In this document: piece after piece, positions 11,745-22,269 of the stretch
Layout: each line of letters opens with the position of its first letter
Position numbering within the stretch: the first letter of the stretch is position 1
Assembly: GCF_018777385.1 (NCBI RefSeq)
Contig: NZ_JAFJYB010000009.1
Coordinates: forward strand, 24,726-88,725
DNA: 64,000 nt
DNA from: Candidatus Symbiopectobacterium endolongispinus
Lineage (GTDB): Bacteria > Pseudomonadota > Gammaproteobacteria > Enterobacterales > Enterobacteriaceae
Direction of reading: 5' to 3'
Translations under genes and position numbers: made by a program
Notes under the pieces: model-generated
Database searches by the model: none
What the model was told of the DNA's origin: nothing
What the model saw: only the letters and a program-made list of their open reading frames with translations

Positions 11745-12215
11745 TCATTTGTCTTGATCGTCTTTATGCTCGAGATTTTTGCGATCGTCATCTTTGCGGT
11801 AAAACTCACCGTTAAAGGTATTGCCGTTACTGCCGGACGATGTGGTGCCAGCGCTGCGCCAAATGTGCAGATGAGGCATCAGTTTGACCGTCAACCGTTT
11901 TTGCACCGAGGGCAACAACAGCAGCAATCCAAGGAAGTCAGTGAAAAAACCGGGAAGCAGAAGCAAAAAGCCCGCCAATACTAGCGATACGCTTTTGACC
12001 ATTTCCGCCGCAGGGCTCTCTCCCGCCGCGATTTTCTGCTGCATCTGAATAAACGTTTTCACACCCTGATTGCGCACCAGAGAAACGCCAATACAGGAGG
12101 TGAAAACCACCAGCAGCAACGTCACCGCAACGCCCAGGACTTCCGCAACGCGGATGAACAGCGAAATCTCAATGTAGGCAAAAAGAAAGAGTAGGAATAG
12201 CGGTAACCAGCGCAC
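11745..12215 (-). CDS. fxsA: FxsA membrane protein
   Basis: 156-residue cytoplasmic-membrane protein with hydrophobic segments (WLPLFLLFLFAYIEISLFI; AVTLLLVVFTSCIGVSLV; LVLAGFLLLLPGFFTDFLGLLLLL) and a hydrophilic, charged C-terminal tail. Known in E. coli as the suppressor of F-exclusion of phage T7; its normal role is unclear. Located between groES and aspA, as in E. coli. No lesions and normal length (158 in E. coli). Confidence 0.93.
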   Translation of the reverse strand: MRWLPLFLLFLFAYIEISLFIRVAEVLGVAVTLLLVVFTSCIGVSLVRNQGVKTFIQMQQKIAAGESPAAEMVKSVSLVLAGFLLLLPGFFTDFLGLLLLLPSVQKRLTVKLMPHLHIWRSAGTTSSGSNGNTFNGEFYRKDDDRKNLEHKDDQDK

Positions 12216-12430
12216 TGGATTCTCCTGATTTATTTAACTGATTGTTATAAAAAGGACTAATGCGATCGATGCCAGCATGACCCACAGCCTGCCGTCATCT
12301 ATTGTGCATCCGGCCATCATGAAGACATATCACCTGAGATCCAATATCAACTCTTATAATATAATGAAGTGGTAGCGCAAGCGAGCATTTTCAACCTGTA
12401 GGCAGAAAATTTCATTTCGCAATAATCACG

Positions 12431-12446
12431 AGTGACGACTATCACA
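12431..12446. promoter_or_regulatory. Probable CRP site upstream of aspA
   Basis: AGTGA-CGACTA-TCACA matches the TGTGA-N6-TCACA CRP consensus at nine of ten positions. It lies about 270 bp upstream of the aspA start; aspA is CRP-activated in E. coli. Now of little consequence because aspA is broken. Confidence 0.5.
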
Positions 12447-12715
12447 ATTTATTTACTTTATTAATTACACATCTTCATTGAGTGATCGAAACTACGCTTT
12501 TGGGATTCGATACAATATATCATCACCCCAGCGGAGGCAGTTATGGTCAATCGTTCTGCGACTGTTGCCTGTGGTGATACATTTTGTGGTAACACCATCG
12601 TGATAATAACTCGTATTTATTGGCACGATTATTTGTTAACACGCTTTTTTGTTAACACCAAGGTGGTTAGCAAAACGCGTTCTCATCAAGTTGCAGGATT
12701 CAAGAGAAGGCTCTC

Positions 12716-14151
12716 ATGTCAGAAACATCCGTATTATTGAAGAAGACCTGTTAGGTACCCGTGAAGTTCCCGCCGATGCCTACTATGGCATTCATACCCT
12801 GCGGGCAATTGAAAATTTTTACATCAGCAACCAAAAAATCAGCGATATCCCCAAATTCGTGCGTGGCATGGTGATGGTCAAAAAAGCCGCTGCCCTGGCA
12901 AACCGCGAGCTGAAAACCATTCCCCGCCCAATTGCCGATACTATTATCCGTGCCTGCGATGAAGTGTTGAACAACTGCAAATGCATGGATCAGTTCCCGG
13001 TTGATGTCTATCAGGGCGGCGCTGGCACCTCGGTGAACATGAATACCAACGAAGTGCTGGCTAATATTGGCCTGGAACTGATGGGCCATAACAAAGGTGA
13101 ATACCAGTACCTCAACCCTAACGATCATCTGAACAAGTGCCAGTCCACCAACGATGCCTATCCCACCGGCTTTCGTATTGCGATGTACAGTTACATCCTG
13201 AAACTGGTCGAAGCCATCACTCAGTTGGCGGATGGCTTCGAGCACAAGGCCAAAGAATTTGAAACCATCCTGAAGATGGGACGCACCCAGCTACAGGACG
13301 CGGTGCCTATGACGCTGGGCCAGGAATTCCACGCTTTCTCTGTGCTGCTTAACGAAGAGAACAAAAACCTGCTGCGCACCGGCGAGTTGCTGCTGGAAGT
13401 GAATCTGGGCGCGACGGCCATCGGCACGCGGTTAAACACACCGGACGGTTACCAGCAGTTGGCGGTACAACGTCTGGCTGAAGTGAGTGGACTGCCGTGC
13501 GTGCCGGCCGAGGATTTGATCTAAGCCACCTCCGACTGCGGTGCTTACGTGATGGTACACGGTGCGCTGAAACGTCTGGCGGTGAAGATGTCGAAAATCT
13601 GTAACGACCTGCGTCTGCTCTCTTCTGGCCCGCGCGCTGGCCTCAATGAAATCAACTTGCCGGAATTGCAGGCTGGCTCTTCCATCATGCCGGCCAAGGT
13701 CAATCCGGTGGTACCGGAAGTGGTCAATCAGGTGTGCTTCAAGGTGATCGGCAACGACACTTGCGTCACTATGGCGTCTGAAGCGGGTCAGTTGCAGCTC
13801 AATGTGATGGAACCGGTCATCGGTCAGGCGATGTTCGAGTCTATCCAGATCCTCACCAACGCCTGCTACAACTTGCTGGAAAAATGCGTCAATGGCATCA
13901 CCGCCAACAAAACCGTTTGTGAAGCTTATGTCTTAAACTCCATCGGTATTGTCACCTACCTCAACCCGTTTATTGGCCACCACAATGGCGACATTGTTGG
14001 CAAGATTTGCGCCGAAACCGGTAAGAGCGTGCGTGAAGTGGTGCTGGAGCGTGGCTTGCTGACCGAAAGTGAACTGGATGACATTTTCTCAGTACAAAAC
14101 CTGATGCACCCAGCCTACAAAGCGAAGCGTTATACCGACGAAAACGCCTAA
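12716..14151 (+). pseudogene. aspA: Aspartate ammonia-lyase AspA, broken
   Basis: Aspartase (normally 478 residues) converts aspartate to fumarate and ammonia. The natural start ATG (12716) is followed within three codons by a one-base loss, so [12 protein letters not shown] continues out of frame with it. An in-frame TAA (13522-13524) interrupts the conserved [15 protein letters not shown] segment; a GAA to TAA change is the simplest cause. All other blocks are present, including the superfamily signature [11 protein letters not shown] at about 13677. Two independent lesions but nearly perfect conservation elsewhere, so very recent loss. The downstream partner dcuA is also broken. Confidence 0.94.
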
Positions 14152-14268
14152 CTCTCCGATTTATTAACCGCAGGCACAGGTTAGCCCTGTGCCTGATGTC
14201 CACTTATAAAAAAAGATAATAACAACAATACCATCGCACGACTTTTAACCATCGTTAAGGAGCATTGT

Positions 14269-15541
14269 ATGCTTGTCATGGAACTCTTTGTCGTTCTGCT
14301 TGCCATTTATCTAGGATCGCGTCTTGGTAGCATCGGTATCGGATTTGCCGGTGGGTTAAGGGTGCTGGTGCTGACGCTTGGTCTCCATATCAAACCGGGA
14401 GCGATCCCGTTTGATGTGATCGAAATCATTATGGCGGTCATTGCTGCCATCGCCGCCATGCAGGTAGCGGGCGGCATGGATTACCTGGTCAGTCTGGCGG
14501 AAAAACTGTTACGCCGCCAGCCTAAATATGTCACCTTTCCCGCGCCGTTGGTCACCTACTTTATGACGCTACTGGCGGGCACCGGGCATACCGCATTTTC
14601 AACGTTGCCAGTGATTGCGGAAGTGGCGAAAGAGCAGGGGATTCGTCCGTCGCGTCCGCTCCCCATCGCTGTCGTCGCCCCTCATGTTGCGATCACCGCT
14701 TCGCCGATTTCTGCGGCAGTAGTTTTTGCCGCCGGTATTCTGGAACCGCATGGTGTCAGCTATCTGTTGCTGTTGGGAATATGCATCCCCACCACGCTCG
14801 CTGCCGTGTTGTTAACGGCGGTCGTCACTAACTTTCTGGGTAAAGAGCTGAAAGATGATGAAGTCTATCAGCAGCGGCTTAAGAATGGTGAAGTGTCGGT
14901 GCGCGCCGCCAGTGCGTTGGAGATCAAGCCGGGGGGCAAAACTGTCGGTGCTGCTGTTCCTGTTTGGGATTGTTGCCGTTGTGGGCTACGCCACGGCAAT
15001 CAGCGACACAGTGAAGCTGATTGCTAACCCTGTGCTGCCGCGTAACGAAGCTATTGTGGCGTTCATGCTGACCATCGCTACGCTCATTGAATCGATACCA
15101 GCAAAGTACTTTCTGCCAGCACGTTTAAATCCGGTATGAGTGCTTGCGTGTGCGTTGGGGGATACCTTTGTCAAAGCGCACATCAATGATATCCAGAGCA
15201 CCGCTGGCGCGTTGCTGCAAAACTATCCCTGTATGCTGGCCGTTGTGCTGTTCTTTGTGTCGATGCTGCTCTATTCCCAGGCTGCGACGGCGAAAGCATT
15301 ACTGCCTGCCGCCCTGGTGCTTGGTGTTTCACCGGTAACGGTGGTGGCCTCTTTTGCTGCGGTATCGGCGCTGTTTGTTCTGCCAACTTACCCCACCTTG
15401 CTGGCGGCGGTGGAAATGGATGACACCGGTTCAACCCGCATCGGCAAGTATGTTTTTAACCATGCGTTTCTGGTGCCGGGGGTGTTAACGATTGCATTGT
15501 CCGTGGCATTCGGTTTTGTGGTCGGTAATATCGTGCAGTAA
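14269..15541 (+). pseudogene. dcuA: Anaerobic C4-dicarboxylate transporter DcuA, broken
   Basis: DcuA (433 residues in E. coli) exchanges fumarate, aspartate and succinate under anaerobiosis. The start (MLVMELFVVLLAIYLGSRLG) is good and preceded by AAGGAG. Frame fails at a six-G run (14932-14937), after EIKPG; FLFGIVAVVGYA then continues in another frame. Around 15120-15165 further indels separate STFKSGMSACVC from LGDTFVKAHIND. The C-terminal third is open (LLYSQAATAKALLPAAL, DDTGSTRIGKYVFNH). At least two frameshifts. Directly follows aspA, its usual operon partner. In E. coli dsbD and cutA come next; here they do not. Confidence 0.94.
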
Positions 15542-15576
15542 CGGAAAATGCTTAGCAACCGTTGATGTTGTCACCC

Positions 15577-15618
15577 TAAAGAGGAGGTATACTGCCCGGC
15601 AGCGTATCTCCTTTTTTA
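15577..15618 (+). terminator. Intrinsic terminator after dcuA
   Basis: Imperfect stem with arms AAAGAGGAGGTATACTGCC and GGCAGCGTATCTCCTTTTTT, running into a T-tract ending at 15618. It begins 36 bp past the dcuA stop. Typical rho-independent form. Confidence 0.7.
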
Positions 15619-15667
15619 TTGAACCTGTTTTCCTGAACCCGTTTCCATAAAACAAAGTGACCGCGTG

Positions 15668-16127
15668 ATGAATCTGATAAACCGCACCCTGTACTGCACC
15701 GTTTTTTCCAGCCTGCTAATGACCGGAAATCTTCAGGCAGGATACGCTGTCCAGTGCTGCCAGCCAGCTTGGGCAAAATGGTGACTCAATCACAAATTTA
15801 ACCGGCTTGCTCGGGGGCGGCACGCAGGCATTGAGCGCGGGCAGCATGGGCAATGCCGCGGGTATTTTGCAGTACTGCATCAAGCAGAAGCTGGTATCTG
15901 CCACCAATACTGAAAATATCAAAGATAAATTGCTTGATAAGTTGGGGCTGAACAGCGCCGAAAAACAGAAACAAACGGATTACACCCAGGGAATGGCTGG
16001 CCTGTTGCAGACCAAGGATGGGCTGGCGCTAAACCTCAACAATATCGGCAGCACACCGTTGGCTGAAAAAGTTAAAACCAAAGCCTGCGATTTGGTGCTT
16101 AAGCAAGGAGTCGCCTTCCTTTCCTGA
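15668..16127 (+). pseudogene. DUF2501 (YjjA-like) exported protein, frameshifted
   Basis: The second half (GSMGNAAGILQYCIKQKLV, then SKACDLVLKQG-type ending KTKACDLVLKQGVAFLS) matches the DUF2501/YjjA family of small exported proteins, about 155-165 residues, of unknown function. An ATG at 15668 begins a signal-peptide-like stretch (MNLIRTLYCTVFSSLL-type) whose frame ends at TGA about 15781. The mature part (TLSSAASQLGQNGDSITNLTG) lies in another frame, so an indel near 15745 splits signal peptide from body. Without a secretion signal the product would be useless. Followed at once by an 8-bp hairpin. Confidence 0.8.
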
Positions 16128-16129
16128 TG

Positions 16130-16207
16130 GTGTGGCCAATTAAGGCCACACTGTTGGGTAGCATCTCGTGATAAAAATCACGCCTTGCGGCAGACGAACG
16201 TCTGCCG
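16130..16207. terminator. Three hairpins between convergent transcription units
   Basis: GTGTGGCC-AATTAA-GGCCACAC (16130-16151), CGTGAT-AAAA-ATCACG (16167-16182) and CGGCAGACG-AA-CGTCTGCCG (16188-16207) lie between the DUF2501 pseudogene (plus) and the end of the fimbrial operon (minus). They likely end transcription from both directions. The third directly abuts the fimbrial stop codon. Confidence 0.65.
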
Positions 16208-16510
16208 TTATTGGTAACCAATCACCACTACTTTGACCGTTTCGCTTAAGGACATGGGGGCAATGAAGCCCACGCCATGTGGTAATGCGTGCTGTTGCGT
16301 TAGCTTGGCGAGGATGAGCGTTTGCTGCTGTCCTTTCCGAAAACACTGCGTCTTCACCTGCTATGAATGCGTTGAAATATCACAAGGTGGTTCAACAATG
16401 GTGCCAACAATATGAATAACGCCGGTGTTGATGGTGTAAGAGGCAATCGCGGTGGGAAGTGAAAAACCTGCCCATGACAGAAGTGCGCCATACAGAAGCC
16501 ATGCTCTCAT
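16208..16510 (-). pseudogene. Small fimbrial-type exported protein with in-frame TAG
   Basis: A 100-codon frame with a good Shine-Dalgarno (GGAG, 16518-16521 on the minus strand), a signal peptide (MRAWLLYGALLSWAGFSLP) and a pilin-like start (VIHIVGTIVEPPCDI) resembling the first cysteine region of fimbrial subunits. TAG at 16361-16363 (codon 50) interrupts it. The same frame continues with a second cysteine (VKTQCFRKGQ) and ends in a pilin-like strand (SLSETVKVVVIGYQ). It is shorter than a normal subunit (about 150-180), so either a distinct short subunit or an older internal deletion. Last gene of the fimbrial operon. Confidence 0.7.
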
Positions 16511-16709
16511 GATTATATCTCCAAACAGCCCTACGTATATTTAATAACGGACTCTTTAGAAATAACTTTAAGACATTTATTAAAATATTAAAGATTTGCT
16601 AATGAAATATTTTCATTTTGTTTTTTTCATGCAGTATGTTTTGTGGCCTTAGTCGCCGATGAGACGTTTTGCTGTCATTGCCCGGTTCAGGAGCGCTAAC
16701 GCGCACTGT

Positions 16710-17252
16710 TCAGAGATAACTGAGTTTGAAGTGTGCCGTTGCCGTGTAGTCGCCGGATTGCAGCGTATCTTCTGCCGTTTTTTCAATCCGTGCTGAAAAA
16801 GGGAGGAGATTATATCCAACCTGCAAGGGGATCCACGCTGAGTTGTTGTTGATGGTAATGAGACTATTGTCGTAATAAATCCCAATCGCCACGCCTTTGG
16901 CTCCCGAACTGCTATCCAGTGCCAGGCGACCGGGAAGGTGCGTGTCTTCGGTGCCTAAAAACTGAATGGCGACATTTTGAAAGGTGTCGGTATTGCATTC
17001 AGTAAAACCTAGGGTGAAGGTGTGCCAGTCCCCATATTGCTGAGTTTGCAGTGTACGTGTGGAGGTTTCACCCATTTCAACAATAATCTCAGTATTATCT
17101 TGAAAGTGACAGGGGGAACTAACCACCTGTACATGGAAGGTCACGGTAGCATCAGTCAGGTTGGACGGTACAGCCCCCCATGCCATGACTGACGTCAACG
17201 CGGATAGGCATAATGTGGACAGAGGTGCTAGCCGAATAGCGTAGATGTTCAT
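16710..17252 (-). CDS. Fimbrial minor subunit
   Basis: 180-residue exported pilin-like protein. Signal peptide about residues 1-25 (MNIYAIRLAPLSTLCLSALT). The mature domain has two cysteines (VVSSPCHFQDNTEI and LGFTECNTDTF) about 50 residues apart and ends in alternating hydrophobic residues, YTATAHFKLSYL, the usual donor-strand and chaperone-recognition pattern. An upstream in-frame start exists, but ATG 17252 follows AGAGGAAAAA and a clean signal peptide. It lies between the adhesin gene and the small last subunit. No lesion. With chaperone and usher broken it probably cannot be assembled. Confidence 0.85.
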   Translation of the reverse strand: MNIYAIRLAPLSTLCLSALTSVMAWGAVPSNLTDATVTFHVQVVSSPCHFQDNTEIIVEMGETSTRTLQTQQYGDWHTFTLGFTECNTDTFQNVAIQFLGTEDTHLPGRLALDSSSGAKGVAIGIYYDNSLITINNNSAWIPLQVGYNLLPFSARIEKTAEDTLQSGDYTATAHFKLSYL

Positions 17253-17295
17253 TTTTTCCTCTTGATAAAACGTTGCCGTAAACGTGCAGCATCGG

Positions 17296-18327
17296 TCAAT
17301 AATAGTTAAAACGCAGAATGATATTTTTCTCTGTATCACCGATAACCGCGGGGCCAGAGGCATACAAACGCGCGGTGTAAGCGCGTTCTACTACGCCATT
17401 TGCTGAGGTGAGCTGGCTGATAAACGGGATAAATTGGTTGAACGTCACATCGCTCGCCGTATATTGTTCTTCAATTTTCAGCGTCGAGCCATTCCCCATA
17501 TCCATCCCATCAAGCCCGACCAGCGCATTTCCCTGTGCCCCCGTATCGAAATTAACGTTCAAATTAAAGCCTTTTCCGCAATATTCCCCACCATCCGTTG
17601 AGGCGTTAATGCGAAATACGGACTGGGCCATGACCCCTGCATTGGCATCATTCCATGACCTTATGGTACCAAAGTCGACGTAACTGTCGGGGGAGACAGT
17701 AATGTTCGCGGAGCATTGCATCACTTCAATACCGTGCAAGCCTGAGAGCGTGAGACCGTAGTTACTGTCCGGTTTATTATTGATTCCCCCCACGCCATCA
17801 ATCTGAAAGACCTTTAGCCCGTCAATCCCGGCGCTGGCGTTAGTGATATTCCCGGTTTTTTCCAGATAGAGTTGTACCGTGACGTTCAGCATGGTGGGAT
17901 TGGCGGGCGGACTGGTTCCGGACGGCCCCGGATTGACCCAGCTTCCCGTGGAGATGCAGGAAGCGCTAGAACCGCCATTGGTGATAATACCGAGGTCATG
18001 GCCGTTATAGATAATCCCGATACCGTCACCAATGACTTTCCCTTCAGGGTTAGGATAAAAGTAAGACATTTCACCGTTAGCCTGTACGATTTTATAGACC
18101 CAGCAGGCAAGGTTTCGGGTATAACTTTGCGACGTCCACAGGCGGCTACCTATTGGTAAGGTCGCTGGAATTTTTAATGTCCCGACATCTTCGTAGTCGT
18201 TTATCGGACCGGTAGTGGTGCCTAAACGGCACTCGAGTGCATTAGCGTTGAATGAGAATGCACTGAGCAGCAGCAAACCGCCGCTTGAAATAAGTGCACG
18301 GAGACGATTGGTCGTTAGAAAAGGCAT
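17296..18327 (-). CDS. Fimbrial tip adhesin (two-domain)
   Basis: 343-residue exported protein, about twice the length of a pilin. Signal peptide (about residues 1-31, ending SFNANA) is followed by an N-terminal domain of roughly 170 residues with cysteines (ECRLGTT, LACWVYKI, SASCISTGS), probably the receptor-binding part. A C-terminal pilin-like domain begins near MQCSANITV and ends NIILRFNYY. Such two-domain proteins sit at the tip of chaperone-usher fimbriae. Start at 18327 follows GAGGAC. Receptor specificity cannot be read from the sequence. No lesion in the frame. Confidence 0.82.
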   Translation of the reverse strand: MPFLTTNRLRALISSGGLLLLSAFSFNANALECRLGTTTGPINDYEDVGTLKIPATLPIGSRLWTSQSYTRNLACWVYKIVQANGEMSYFYPNPEGKVIGDGIGIIYNGHDLGIITNGGSSASCISTGSWVNPGPSGTSPPANPTMLNVTVQLYLEKTGNITNASAGIDGLKVFQIDGVGGINNKPDSNYGLTLSGLHGIEVMQCSANITVSPDSYVDFGTIRSWNDANAGVMAQSVFRINASTDGGEYCGKGFNLNVNFDTGAQGNALVGLDGMDMGNGSTLKIEEQYTASDVTFNQFIPFISQLTSANGVVERAYTARLYASGPAVIGDTEKNIILRFNYY

Positions 18328-18375
18328 AGGCCAGTCCTCTATGTGTAGCATTCGAATTAAACGAGGTATCATCAA

Positions 18376-19118
18376 TCACCACGTGACGGGCTGACAACGG
18401 TTTTGTGTGCAGGTAAAAGGCAATTCCAGATGACCACCGTAATCATTAACGTAATACAGGAAAAATTGATTCGCCCTGTTGTCCGTTACGTCTACATCAA
18501 TACTGTCTCTCGGGGAAACCATAAAGGCATTACCCGCCAACAAGCGCGTCGGGTTCTTATGGGTATTTTGGACTGCTGTAAAATATTGCTGACCGTGATG
18601 TAATAGGGCGTAGGGTTCTCAATTCTGAGTTGCTTGCCGGACTTGGTAATTCTCAGCTTGTTTTGCCAGATTTCGCCTTTTGCCGGGGTTATCTGTTGCG
18701 GGCGGAAAAAACTTTTATTTCCGACTGAATCGCAATTTGCAATACGTTAGCTTTCTCTGGTTTTGGGGGAATTTCTCGCACATTTAAATAAAACAGCGAC
18801 TCCCTGTCCTTCGGTAACTGTGCCAATTGGCCCGTTTTCACCAGACTGATCAAACTATGCCCTTTGGGCTCGATACGTTGTAATGCCGGAAGCACCAATA
18901 ATGGCGTAGAAATCTTGTTGCGGTTCTCATCCGTTAACCAGGATTGTGCCAGAAAATGATTCTCTACATTTTGGTTTGAGAGCATTACTGTAGTGGATTG
19001 CTCATTCTCGTTAAAAATGACACGCGTGCGATCAAGGTTGATAGCACTGTTAGCGACGGGCGCTGTCAGAACTGTGCTGATAAACAACCCTATGATTCGA
19101 AGGGGAAAATAGCTTCAT
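18376..19118 (-). pseudogene. Periplasmic fimbrial chaperone, broken
   Basis: PapD-like chaperone of about 245 residues, in three or more frames. ATG 19116-19118 (good GGAG site) gives MKLF, then a one-base insertion in a T/C run moves the signal peptide (PLRIIGLFISTVL) and the body (NLDRTRVIFNENEQ, FYLNVREIPPK) to another frame. Near 18712 a further indel separates SEIKVF from FRPQQITPAKGE. Near 18570 another shift leads to NPTRLLAGNAFMVSPRDS and the C-terminal domain that ends at TGA 18376-18378. The chaperone motif NVREIPPK is present. With at least three frameshifts it is non-functional. Confidence 0.92.
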
Positions 19119-19159
19119 GTTTGTTCTCCAAAAAACGCAAATTAATAGCTGTGCTTGTT

Positions 19160-21661
19160 TTATTTGCAAGGCAGTAATAGTTGATCTAAATAACTGAGTG
19201 TTGCCGGTAGCGTTACCTGGCATTGGGCTTTACCCTCCCAAAAGACGGAGAGTATTTCATTCTCAGAGACGCCAGTGATATAGGCCTGACCTTGATACGA
19301 TACCATGGCGACATCGCGGCCTTTGCTGTTTTTGATGCGAGAAGCAAAGGGAGGCGATTTGCCATTTTCCAACATAATGCTGGCGAGAATTTTTGCGCCG
19401 CTGACTACTATGAATTTTCTGTAGCCAATGGCACCTTCGGTGAGCGTGCCCTGAACCACGTTGGTGGTCGCTTCGATATTTTTAGGCAATTTTTGCACAT
19501 CGATTCGCGTGGAAACGTCATAATAGCTACTGGTGTTGGCAATGACGGCTAGTCCAGCTCGGTTAGTGGTGACTCGACTTTGGGCAAAAGGCACATCGGG
19601 CTGACCATCCGTATCCACCATGATACGGGTTCCGCCATTGTTCCCTTTTGGATGCGCAGCAACACCGTGTTGGGTTGCCGTGACCAATCCGCGCAATGAA
19701 CCGCTCAGAAAGGTGTACCGATTTTGCTGCCAGGCAGCGCTGACGCTGGCGTCGGTTGTTGAGGCCAGATAGTTGTAATTTCCGCTAAGGTAGGTGTTTT
19801 CCTGGTCGTTATAGCGCGTGCTCAGATTCCAGTTACTGTCAGACGCACGGTTATTAGTGTACGTCAGAGTTTGATTGACATAGCTCACGCGTTCTTTGTC
19901 CCGTAAGGGAATTGAGAGACTCAGATAAATGCTGTCATCTGTATGCTGGTTATATGTGGTTTTATAGGCAGACAAGTTGGCGGAAATCCCTTTTATGTCT
20001 CCGAAATCAAAATATTTATTTAACGAAACGCCATAGCGATCTTGCTCAGAAGCATTCCAAAATGTGCTGTGGGTATACGTCAGGTAGGTGGACATACAGC
20101 TCAGCAGTAATTTGTTATTCTCTGCAGAAAAGTTTTTCGATACCGTTATGCTATAGCGCTCTTTTTCACTGTACGGCGTGTTGTCATAATTCAGTGCTGA
20201 CAATAACTGCGGCATGCTCATAAACGTTCTTTCAGAAAAACGGTATCCGGCAAAGCTCACCTGGCTCTCGATGCTGTCAAATAATTTTGACCAGTTCAGA
20301 AAAAAGAGTGTCCCATCAGCCTCGAGGGTGCTTGATCCAGCGTGGCGCGTGACTGTGTGACATCCCCGCCGTGAGTGCACCCAGCAAATAGAGGTTTTCC
20401 CCACACCCGCTGCCCAGGATTGATAGCTGTCAGAGAGCAGTGTGTCCCCGTACACTGACCAAGAACTGCTGAGACCCCACGAGGCCTCTGCGGAAGAGAA
20501 CGCCGGGCCCTCAAAATGGTGATCGTTATTCGACGGTCGCCCGTCTGACAGTTTGTATTGCACATGACCAGGTCGTGTCAGGTAGGGCAGGTTGGCGGCT
20601 TCTGTCTGAAAACGTGAAACCGAGCCATCTTCCTCCGTGACTTCAACATTCAGCGTGCCGCTGATACCGCTTCTGAGACTCTGGATCGCGAATGGACCGG
20701 CAGGAACGGTAGTTTCATGAATCACGCGTCCATTCTGGGTGACAGTGACTCGGGCGTTGGAACGATCAACACCGCAAATTTCAGGCGCATAGCCACGCAT
20801 TGCCGGTGGCAACATGTTTTCATTATTTTCTAAGGCAATCCCGGTGAAGCGGTAGCTGTCGAACAGATTACTGCCTGAAAACATTTCGCCCAGCCGCAGG
20901 TCCGCGGACATCATCGGCAGTGGACGATATGCGTAGAATTGATCCCAAGAGAACTGATCTCGCTCTGTAGTACGAGATTGCTGCCGGAAATAGCGATAAT
21001 CAGCGCGATAACGCCAGGCTCCCAGATTGAAACCTGCTGCACCATAGCTGCTCAGATAACGATCTGAGCCCATATTATTGGTATTACGCCGCGCTGTACC
21101 GACCAAATTATAGTCCAGCAACACACCATTTATGCCCTCATCCCATTGTTCAGGCGGTGTCCAATTGGTGTCACTGTACCGTAGCCAGGCTTGCGGAATG
21201 GTGATATCCAAATCGCCCATTCCGATACGATTAGATATTTTTACGCCGGAAATCGGCGTAAGATCGGCACATTCATCGTTATTCCATAAAACGATCATGC
21301 GACTGGCTTCTTTTGTTAAGGCCAGTTTATTAACAATTTCAGGAGTGATGCAGGCTGTCGGTTTGTTATTATTTGGCCCAGATGGTAGAAATTGTACCTT
21401 AGTTTGCTGAATTTCGCGGCCATTGATTCTGATGGACAGCAGATATTCTCCCGGAGTGACATAGTCCGGATCGGAAAAGTGGCTCAGGTCAATTTTTTGA
21501 CGTTCACCCACGTCCAACACGTTAATATTAAATTCTGTTGCATGCAATGCTGAAACGCTCAATGAAAAAATAGAAATGCCAAAACGTAATAGAACACGCT
21601 TCTTATCTATGCTAGACAGTGTTTTTAACATAATTGTTAGGCCGGTAGTTTGATAAGACAT
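19160..21661 (-). pseudogene. Outer-membrane usher, open but locally scrambled
   Basis: 833-codon frame matching FimD/PapC ushers: N-terminal domain (FNINVLDVGERQKIDLSHF), 24-strand pore region (YRADYRYFRQQSR), plug-like segment (NARVTVTQNGRVIHETTVPAGPF), and C-terminal domains ending QLLLPCK. No stop codon interrupts it. However, between 20300 and 20398 about 33 residues read as unrelated sequence. The expected usher residues (LYLLGALTAGMSHSH, then TLDQAPSRLMGHSFF) are found in the other two frames. The simplest history is -1 (A-run), +2 and -1 (T-run), which restores frame. Start: ATG 21661 or ATG 21631, both with weak ribosome sites. Probably non-functional barrel. Confidence 0.82.
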
Positions 21662-21669
21662 GCGAAATA

Positions 21670-22203
21670 TCAGTGATAAGAAATTGTGAAGTTGATAATG
21701 GAGTAAAACTCACCGACGGTTATCTGGTTCATATTGGCAATAAGTTTTACAGCAAAGCGAAGCGTATTATCACCTTCAATTAATTGAAAGTCGCTGCCTT
21801 CACTACCGTAAGGAATGGGCGTGTTTGTTTCTGTCAAAAGTTGTAATGCAATACCAGACGCTTCACCAGAAACAGCCCATAATTGTGGGTTTTGTTGACC
21901 GAGAAAAGTAATTTTTGCACTGCTTCCCGATTTATTAATGTCTTTTTCTGCCGCGAGAGAACAGCCTAACAGTTTTATTTCTATCATTCTCTTTGCTGAG
22001 AATGATGGGATCAGCGAACTGGTACTGATCTGTCCAAAATCAATGCGTTGATAGATCGATTCATTAGAGAGAAAACAAGGGGGGTGCTGTAATACTTCCC
22101 CCAAAAGTTACATCACCTCTTTGCTCATTCCATTCGGCATGGGAATAAACAGGGACGCAAAATAGAATGAAATAAATCACACGGTATAAAAAAACCTGTT
22201 CAC
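21670..22203 (-). pseudogene. Fimbrial subunit (second gene), frameshifted
   Basis: A pilin-like protein with GTG start at 22201-22203 (GGAG 7-8 bases upstream). The first codons (MNRFF) lose frame in a run of seven T. The signal peptide (YRVIYFILFCVPVYSHA) and mature start (EWNEQRGDVTFGGSITAPP) follow in a second frame, and a run of six C moves CFLSNESIYQRIDFGQIS to a third. From there it is open to TGA at 21670-21672, ending FTISYH. The second cysteine lies in KLLGCSLAA. Both lesions are single-base homopolymer changes. Located between the major subunit and the usher. Confidence 0.88.
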
Positions 22204-22269
22204 CCTATTTCTCCACAATGACATTGTTTAAAGCGGCGTCCGTGCCATTGTTTCCCTAATTACGTACCG

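Noticed and set aside
12471..12500. FNR site upstream of aspA (TTGAG-N4-CGAAA)
   Set aside because: Too many mismatches to TTGAT-N4-ATCAA; only the CRP-like site was kept.
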